NCBI GenBank assembly: GCA_027946365.1
Contig: JAPEUQ010000001.1
Coordinates: forward strand, 2,790,001-2,854,000
DNA from: Kalmusia sp. IMI 367209
Lineage: Eukaryota > Ascomycota > Dothideomycetes > Pleosporales > Didymosphaeriaceae
DNA: 64,000 nt
Direction: 5' to 3'
The notes beneath the pieces were generated by a model, which saw only the letters and a list, made by a program, of their open reading frames with translations, made no database searches and was not told the origin of the DNA. Shown piece after piece: positions 58,284 to 64,000 of the stretch. Position 1 is the stretch's first letter; every line of letters starts with the position of its first letter. A program made the position numbers and the translations under genes.

Positions 58284-59298
58284 TTAGAAAGTGACAACAC
58301 CCACACCAGCACTCTTCTGTACAATCGTGCAGACACCACTCGCAGCATCCGTCGTGTAAGCATACGGAATCGTCAAGCTACCCGTCTGCGTAATGCTAAT
58401 ATCGCTGTTCGTGAAGATGTTGTTCTTCTGGACCGCATAGCCGTCCTCGTCTGAGTCCAAGTTGGTGATGATAGCACGCTTGGTGTTAGTGAAGGAGCTC
58501 TGCTCGACGAGGATCTGGGCACCCATGCGAGAGTGCACACCCGAGGTCGGGTTGTCGAGGAAGCACGAGCTGTAGATGTGGCCGGTGCCGAAGCGGATGG
58601 AGGGCAAACGCGAATTGACGTTCTGCCAGAGGTTGTGGTGGTAGGTCACGTGGAGGTGGCCTGTGTCTTCGGCGGCATTGGAGTCGGAGTGACCGACGAG
58701 GGAGGCCTTCCACTGCAGACATGACACATTAGCAAGATGCGAGCGGGTAGTGTAGGGGTTAGAAGGGACTCACGTGGTCGTGGAACTTGTTCCATGAGAC
58801 GGTGATGGAGTCAGCGGCGTGCTTGACGTCGACCAATCCATCGTACTGGTCCTTGTCTCCCGTGAGACCGTTGCTCGAGAAATCATTGTGGTCGATCCAG
58901 ACTTTGGTACTCTCATCGATATCGATCTGGTCCTTGCCCTCGGGTGCAAGGTGGAACTTGATGTTGCGAACAATCACGTTGGACACCTTGCGAATCTGGA
59001 AGCCACCGTTGGTGATGGCAGCGTTGGAGCCGACACCGAGAACGGAAGTGTTGGACACAAGCTTGACGATACCGCAGCCGTCAAGGGTTCCGGAGATCTT
59101 GATGACGCCGCCGGCCTTTGCGGCCGTGGTGAGAGCGGAACACGAGGTGACAGTTGTGCCGGAGCCAGAGCCTCCTCCAGTTGTGCCCGCGGCGTAGCCC
59201 GTGAGCTCGTTGATAGAGGCAGCACGAGGCTTGAGAACACTGCCAGATGCAGTCGAGCCAGCGGCCAGGGCCAATGCGGCGGTGTCAATGAAACGCAT
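58284..59298 (-). CDS. Secreted pectate lyase, polysaccharide lyase family 1
   Basis: Two exons on the minus strand, 58774..59298 and 58284..58712, giving 317 residues. A signal peptide opens the protein (MRFIDTAALALAAGSTASGS). The parallel beta-helix signatures are IKISGTLDGCGIVKLVSNTS, VIVRNIKFHL, VWIDHNDFSS, DGLVDVKHAADSITVSWN and, across the intron, FHDHWKASLVGHSDS. The catalytic region is VTYHHNLWQNVNSRLPSIRF, with the conserved Arg in RLPSIRFG. The calcium-binding acids DGLVDVKHAAD are in place. It cleaves de-esterified pectin by beta-elimination in plant cell walls. A TATA box lies 106 bp upstream. Confidence 0.95.
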
Positions 59299-59403
59299 TG
59301 TAGAGGTAGAAGCAGAAGTTATTGAGCAACTAAAGATTGTAGCCTAGTCGAGACTAAGGAGAGTAGTCGATGGGATGGATCATAGTGGTTGAGGAGACCA
59401 ACT

Positions 59404-59410
59404 CTTTATA
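59404..59410 (-). promoter_or_regulatory. TATA box of the pectate lyase gene
   Basis: On the minus strand this reads TATAAAG, about 106 bp upstream of the ATG at 59298. Confidence 0.5.
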
Positions 59411-60410
59411 CTCAGAGATCACCATTTTCCAAGTTGGCTTTACGTGATCCTGAGCCGGCATCATTAATTGACTTCATATATTGTCTACTGACTTTTGTGC
59501 TTCTTTGTTGTTGAAAAAAGCAGCCACGAGTGCACTATACAATCAATTGTCCACCAAAGACCGTCGATGAAGCCGTCAAGGTTGCTGCACGCGTTGCGTT
59601 TTACACATACAGTCTGGCGCATTCTCAAAAATTAGATTAGGATCGGAAATCCTTTAATTCCCCGTTTGGTTGTGCCTCAGCTGGCAAGATCTTATTGGCG
59701 TAAAAAGAGACTATCCTGCTGCCCCCCTGAAGTGGGAATGCTGGGCAAGAAAAGCCGCCAATCGGTAGAATTTGGAAGCGCTCCGAAATCGAAATGTACC
59801 TGAAACGCCAAGCCTAGAAGCCGAGCCTGATGTTGGGGTTGCGGGGGTATTTCCTGGGGAAGAGAGCGAAAGGAATTAGCGTGGAAGGAAGTAGCTCGCA
59901 ATACGAAAGGTGAATAGGGCGCATATCCATGGCAGTTCAAGAACCAACTCAGCCGATTCACAAGCTCTGTAATTGCGCTGCGTTTTTTAACAGCCGTTCT
60001 CTTTCTTTTTCATTGTTTAGATAGTAATGGCCCACTCGCTCATACCAATCACTTTGATTATTATGACTGGCATATCTTAAGATACTGTCATGTAGCTGGC
60101 TGGAATTCCTATTGGACAATGCATGCTTCTCGCGCAACTGAAGAGCCGGGATGCATATAAGCTCACTAGTCTGATGACGCAGTGCGTATTCCCTTTGGAA
60201 TGCGATGTTTGAACCGCTGCTCAGCGTAAAAGTACGGCATCCATGTAAATATAGTGTACCATCTTAAGTAACGGTAGGTTGGTCAATCAACCAGAAAAAA
60301 TCCCTATTTCCAAGCTTGAAGGAATTGAGACGATGAGAGGTTTGACCATCGCCCGAACGAAGCCCAAGACTAAGTCGGAATATCCCTCACAGGCCATTCG
60401 TGCACATCAC

Positions 60411-60431
60411 CATCGACCATCGACCATCGAC
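60411..60431. repeat. Three tandem copies of CATCGAC
   Basis: A 7-bp unit occurs three times in a row, flanked by partial copies. It lies just beyond the 3' end of the HET remnant. Confidence 0.75.
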
Positions 60432-60491
60432 CATCCACAAAATATTAAAGCAAAGAGCATCTCCTATACGCAATCCATAGGCATACCGATG

Positions 60492-61650
60492 CTATGTATT
60501 GATTCCAATGGAATACACGATACTAGCCAAAGCCTTAAGCTTGTCCTCAGACTTAATCAAAAACCGGGTAGAATACCTCTTCACAACTTCGTACCAGCTA
60601 TTGTGGAACTCGAGGAGCTCATCTGTCGTGCTGCCCTGGAACATGACTAGCATTTCGAGGTATCCACCCATGCCGAAACGAGCGCTCGTGTCGAATGCTT
60701 GTGGGTCTACGGTTTCCCAAGATGCATGCTCTGTGTAATCTTTGTGGTGTTCCGCGAAATGATAGAAGATGGTGACGTTGAAAGGTCTAGGGTTGAACTG
60801 CTTGTTGAAATTGCAGGTCGGTACTTCGACGTACGCGCGTTCAAGACCTATCGATAAGTGCCCTCTCTATACTCTCTTTGTAGACCTTGTAAACATCCAA
60901 TCGCAAGATCTATGGCGTTCAAATCCTAGATCAGGCCATGGTGGTTTTGGTGGTTGAGGTCGAGTGGTGGATCAATAGACACAATCAATCTCCATCCGCG
61001 CACACATTGCGGACCATGGAATACGGTTTGCCTTTGGGATGGGGATCAGACGCTTGCAGAGTATTAAATTCGAACAGGATAGTCCCATTACCAAATAAAG
61101 ACTCTACTAGTCAGCACTTGCTTTTGGAAAGCCTATCAACGTGTCTTCAATGTTACCTGTGGTAGAGTTCCTGCCTTTTCTTTGAACGACCCAGCCAGGA
61201 CCCTCGCATGCTGACCGACCCCGTCCACGGAGAAGCTGACAGTCGCCTAGGAACGGATCTATAGGTCGAAAACGACCGCCTTCTGAAATGTCCGAAGCGG
61301 TGGTTGAAATGGTGCATATTGTGATTGCGTAAGTGAGATCCATAGTCTCTATTTCCCGTTGAACGTCTTCTAATTGTCTTGTAAGATGCAGAGCAAATCT
61401 ATCTAGGGATTCCTTGCCCCAAGGATACGCGAAATACGCACTGAATCCTGGAAATTCTTCGTAAGATCACCTGTCTGTATCTAGCTTTCGAACTGGTCGA
61501 GCTTGTGGCATACGAGTTTGCAATCAAGCTCATTTCTCCCCCAGTAGTGGCTCAAAGCTAGATATGATACGACCACGCCGGCTGCGATGCCGTTCGTGTC
61601 GATGAGCCTTATGTCAGGACCAGTAGCAGGAACGATCTCAAGAAGCTAAG
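60492..61650 (-). pseudogene. Decayed heterokaryon-incompatibility (HET) domain gene
   Basis: On the minus strand the sequence reads IRLIDTNGIAAGVVVSYLAL then SHYWGRNEL (the HET start VALSHCWG). A stop follows, then LTKNFQDSVRISRILGARNP, a stop, and IDLLCILQDN and a further stop. In another frame it goes on as MDLTYAITICTISTTASD, then SEGGRFRPIDPFLGDC (the IAATAS..GLF block). After a gap it ends with LLEFHNSWYEVVKRYSTRFL and KSEDKLKALASI, the WxxIVxxYSxRxLTxxxDKLxA block, then a stop at 60492. The order matches a HET domain, but three in-frame stops and at least one frameshift disrupt it. The second stop replaces the Trp of the YLWIDSLCI motif. Confidence 0.85.
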
Positions 61651-62678
61651 TTGGGCGGAGTCGCGCTTGATTCTGTGGGAAGAAGTAGTTTCGACATGGT
61701 TCTTGTTCTTCCTCGCAAGTTCTGATTGCAGTCTTTGCCTAAGTCATGATTTCTGCTGGGTCGCAAGAAGGGGTTGCTCCTCAGTGTGACTCCTAGCCCC
61801 TATAGACACGCTAGCGGAATATCCAAAAATACAACTTTCCTTCTCTCGTACCATTCTTCTACTCTAACACTAGAGGCTGCGACGGTAGACCGCGATGTTG
61901 CAATTGCATCTCCAAGGAAACATCTTCTGAGATGAACCGTGTTTCCTAAACGCGGGGTATCAGTGGTTTCAAGGTGTCATGCTGGTGAGTTGTCGATGTC
62001 CGCGTCAGCTACCAACGACTTCCCACAAGAAGCGTGCAAGACTCAATGAGCAGTCTGGATTTCTCAGATATTGGTCTATTCACCATCAAACCTGCGATAC
62101 CTCGGCCTTCGTAAGATAACGAATTTTGCCGGAAGCGCAAGGTACAAGTTGACTGTAGCTCATCTTCAAATGCATAAAGTAGATAACGTTGCCTGCGATG
62201 AGAGATGAGGATTTAATGGCCAAGAGAACCCAAGAAAGAACAGAGCAGGCGGCGCGAAGAATCAAAGTCCGAGGACGTGCACCATTATGGATGATATATA
62301 ACATACATCACACCACCGTAGTAATGTCACTTGGAAGAGACCATACGCAAATAGAAGATTACCATCCATTTCCATCCGTTTCCATCCACTAACTAGTTAT
62401 GAGAACGCTACCAGGCATCTCACATAGAAAAAGGAAGCCGCCCGAACGTCCCAAAAAGCATGACTCGCCCAAATCCAGGGGGATATCATCGTACACGGTA
62501 CTACGGCTAAAGCTAAAGTTACAGGTATCCTTCAATTTTCACCTCTGGTCCATTTTGTGATATCATAAGGTCATGATGCGTGTGTGTGGCATGACTATTC
62601 AAGCCTCAGTAGCTTAAACGTCGAAATGTTCGACCAACTCAACGGACTGCTGAGCCATGAGGTAGACCGCGGTGTGGT
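61651..62678. other. Intergenic spacer
   Basis: Upstream flank of the HET remnant and 3' flank of the Ish1 gene. A degenerate 10-bp repeat (CCATCCATTT / CCATCCGTTT / CCATCCAC) is at about 62362..62389. The 5' end of the dead HET gene may reach into this stretch, but I cannot follow it. Confidence 0.4.
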
Positions 62679-64000
62679 TTACAACTCCTCCTTCACACGT
62701 GCAGTGGCGGAAGAAGCGCTGGCAGCAGCGGCATCGTACGCGCTCTGAGCAGACTTCGAAGCAGAGGCGTTGGACTTGGAAGCGGAAGAAGAGGCACTAG
62801 CAGCAGACTTCGAGATGGAAGAAGAGAGACTTGATGCACTCTTGGCAGCGCTTCCCGTAGCACTGCTGGCGCTGGCTGCAGCTGCATCGGTGGCGATACC
62901 GAACTGGGCCTTGATCCAGTTGGTGTATCCGGCGAAACCATTGGTAGCCTCGGCGTACTGGTTGCCAGCCTTAGAAGTTGCGGCACCATAGGCGCTCTCA
63001 GCGGTAGCTGAAGCGCTATCACCATAGAGACGAGCACGGTGCTTGCGTGCGAGGGCGAGGAGTTCATTGCGCTTGGAGCCCTGGGGGACCTTGATACCAT
63101 TCTTGTCGGCCCACTCCTTAATCTGGCTATCGGACCATGAGTCGAGAAGAGCATCGCTAAGACTTTGCTGGGCAGCGGCGGCAGAGGACGAAGCCTGGGC
63201 GTAGGCGCCCTGTAGATTCAGACTGGCAAGGCGAGATTGACGGCGAATACTAGCGATGAGGCTGTCACGAGTGGAGGGTTGGGGAACGTTGTAGCCACGC
63301 TCATCAAACCAGGCCTTTAGATCTGAGTCAGACCACGATTCATAGAGCCAGTCACCAGGGTAGTTGACGTTTTCCGAGATCTTGTTCGCGGCGGACTGAT
63401 AGTTCTCGCGGACAGCCTTGAGAAGAGAATCGCGTTGCCGGGGTTGAGGAACAGGAATGCCATGCTTGTCGGCGAAGGCCTTGAGCTGGGAATCGGTCCA
63501 TCTACTATTGTTAGCAGGATTCATGTATCCAGATAGAACGTACGTACGAGTCGAAGATCCAGTCCTTGACGCTACCATATGCCTGGTTGGCGGACTCCTC
63601 AGTCTCGGTCCAGTACACCTTGACCTGCTCGGCGAGCGACTTTGCGTCCTTCTCAGTGCCCTTCTTCGCCTCCTGGCCTTTGAGCGTCAGGTAGTTTTGC
63701 AGCGTCTGGGCGTCCCAGCTGTTATAAGGCGTGACGACCTTGTCGTTCCAGTTCTTTTTGACCAGATTCTCAAGATCCTTGCGGTCTGAGGGAGTGGGGT
63801 AAGGGACGTTGTGGTCAGATAGCCATCGCTCGAGCTCCGTCTCGTGCCACTTGTTGTACACTACAAAACGTCAGCTATCAATACTCTGAGTGTCGACGTG
63901 GTAGTAAGCCGGGGTCATATATTGGAAGGGTGGTGTTCATACAATACGCACCGGGTTTTCCGAACCAGCTGTTGGCCGTGGCCTGGGCAGCAAGGGCCAC
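62679..64000 (-). CDS. ish1: Ish1/Msc1-like nuclear-envelope or ER stress protein (5' partial)
   Basis: Minus strand; exons seen are 63952..64000 (continuing past the edge), 63548..63860 and 62679..63504. The partial first exon reads LAAQATANSWFGKPG, which looks like the end of a signal peptide. Five Ish1 helix-extended-loop-helix repeats follow, each with W-x(2)-S/T-x-L/I-K/E-x-W/F and a P-x-P loop: WHETELERWLSDHNVPYP, WDAQTLQNYL, WTDSQLKAFADKHGIPVPQP, WSDSDLKAWFDERGYNVPQP and WSDSQIKEWADKNGIKVPQG. The C-terminus is an Ala/Ser-rich helix with regularly spaced Lys. In fission yeast Ish1 is a stress-induced nuclear-envelope protein; budding yeast Msc1 is related. The start codon lies outside the window. 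Confidence 0.9.

Larger units (their letters stand above)
59299..60491. other. Pectate lyase promoter and gene-free flank
   Basis: About 1.19 kb. It contains the TATA element at 59404..59410 and, at its far end, a short tandem repeat at 60411..60431. Open frames are short and overlap the remnant HET gene's opposite strand. No supported gene. Confidence 0.45.

Noticed and set aside
60279..60650. 123-codon plus-strand open frame
   Set aside because: The opposite strand carries the conserved end of the HET domain, so this is an antisense shadow.

Overview
The window is nuclear DNA of a filamentous ascomycete (Pezizomycotina). The signs are short introns of about 45-75 nt with GT..AG ends and clear branch sites, closely packed genes on both strands, and typical fungal families (SesA-type NLR, HET domain, Baeyer-Villiger monooxygenase, CBM18 chitin deacetylase, Ish1, Atl1-type alkyltransferase). 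The protein sequences look Dothideomycete, perhaps Pleosporales; this is an impression, not a test. I support 25 genes with a clear product or fold, two partly understood ones, and three decayed loci.

Layout. 0-5 kb: a large unrecognised Cys/His-tailed protein (5' end outside the window), a class I methyltransferase and a CmcJ/AsaB-like oxidoreductase. 5.9-8.1 kb: BUD13 and an Atl1-like DNA repair protein, divergent. 9.2-19.3 kb: a small conserved protein, an HSL-type esterase, two decayed loci (12.2-14.1 kb), a Baeyer-Villiger monooxygenase and a mitochondrial UbiB/ABC1 protein. 20-28.2 kb: a kelch protein, RPB10 and UTP17/NAN1 (divergent), and a PLC-like phosphodiesterase. 30.5-37.2 kb: a chitin deacetylase with three chitin-binding modules, a Psk1/S6K-like kinase and an F-box-like protein. 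38.6-49.5 kb: RCC1, a secreted 5'-nucleotidase-like metallophosphatase, RRP3 and SSF1 (divergent), a CSN8/eIF3K-like protein and a PAQR membrane protein. 51.8-64 kb is an accessory stretch: an NmrA-like protein, a SesA-NB-ARC-TPR NLR with a C-terminal membrane segment, a wax-synthase-like MBOAT protein, a PL1 pectate lyase, a decayed HET gene and the Ish1-repeat gene running off the right edge.

How genes relate. Two divergent pairs carry ribosome-production genes (RPB10/UTP17 and RRP3/SSF1), and both spacers contain the PAC-core hexamer GCGATG. Secreted enzymes (chitin deacetylase, pectate lyase) fit a plant-associated or saprotrophic life, and the NLR plus HET remnant mark a non-self-recognition neighbourhood.

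The main surprise is a set of six apparent one- or two-base frameshifts between 41.7 and 52.3 kb. They fall in well conserved genes, two of them (RRP3, SSF1) essential in yeast. Most lie in short homopolymer runs, so consensus error is the first explanation to test. Exon models below were built by hand from splice signals, reading phase and family resemblance; each total length is a multiple of three except where a frameshift is stated.
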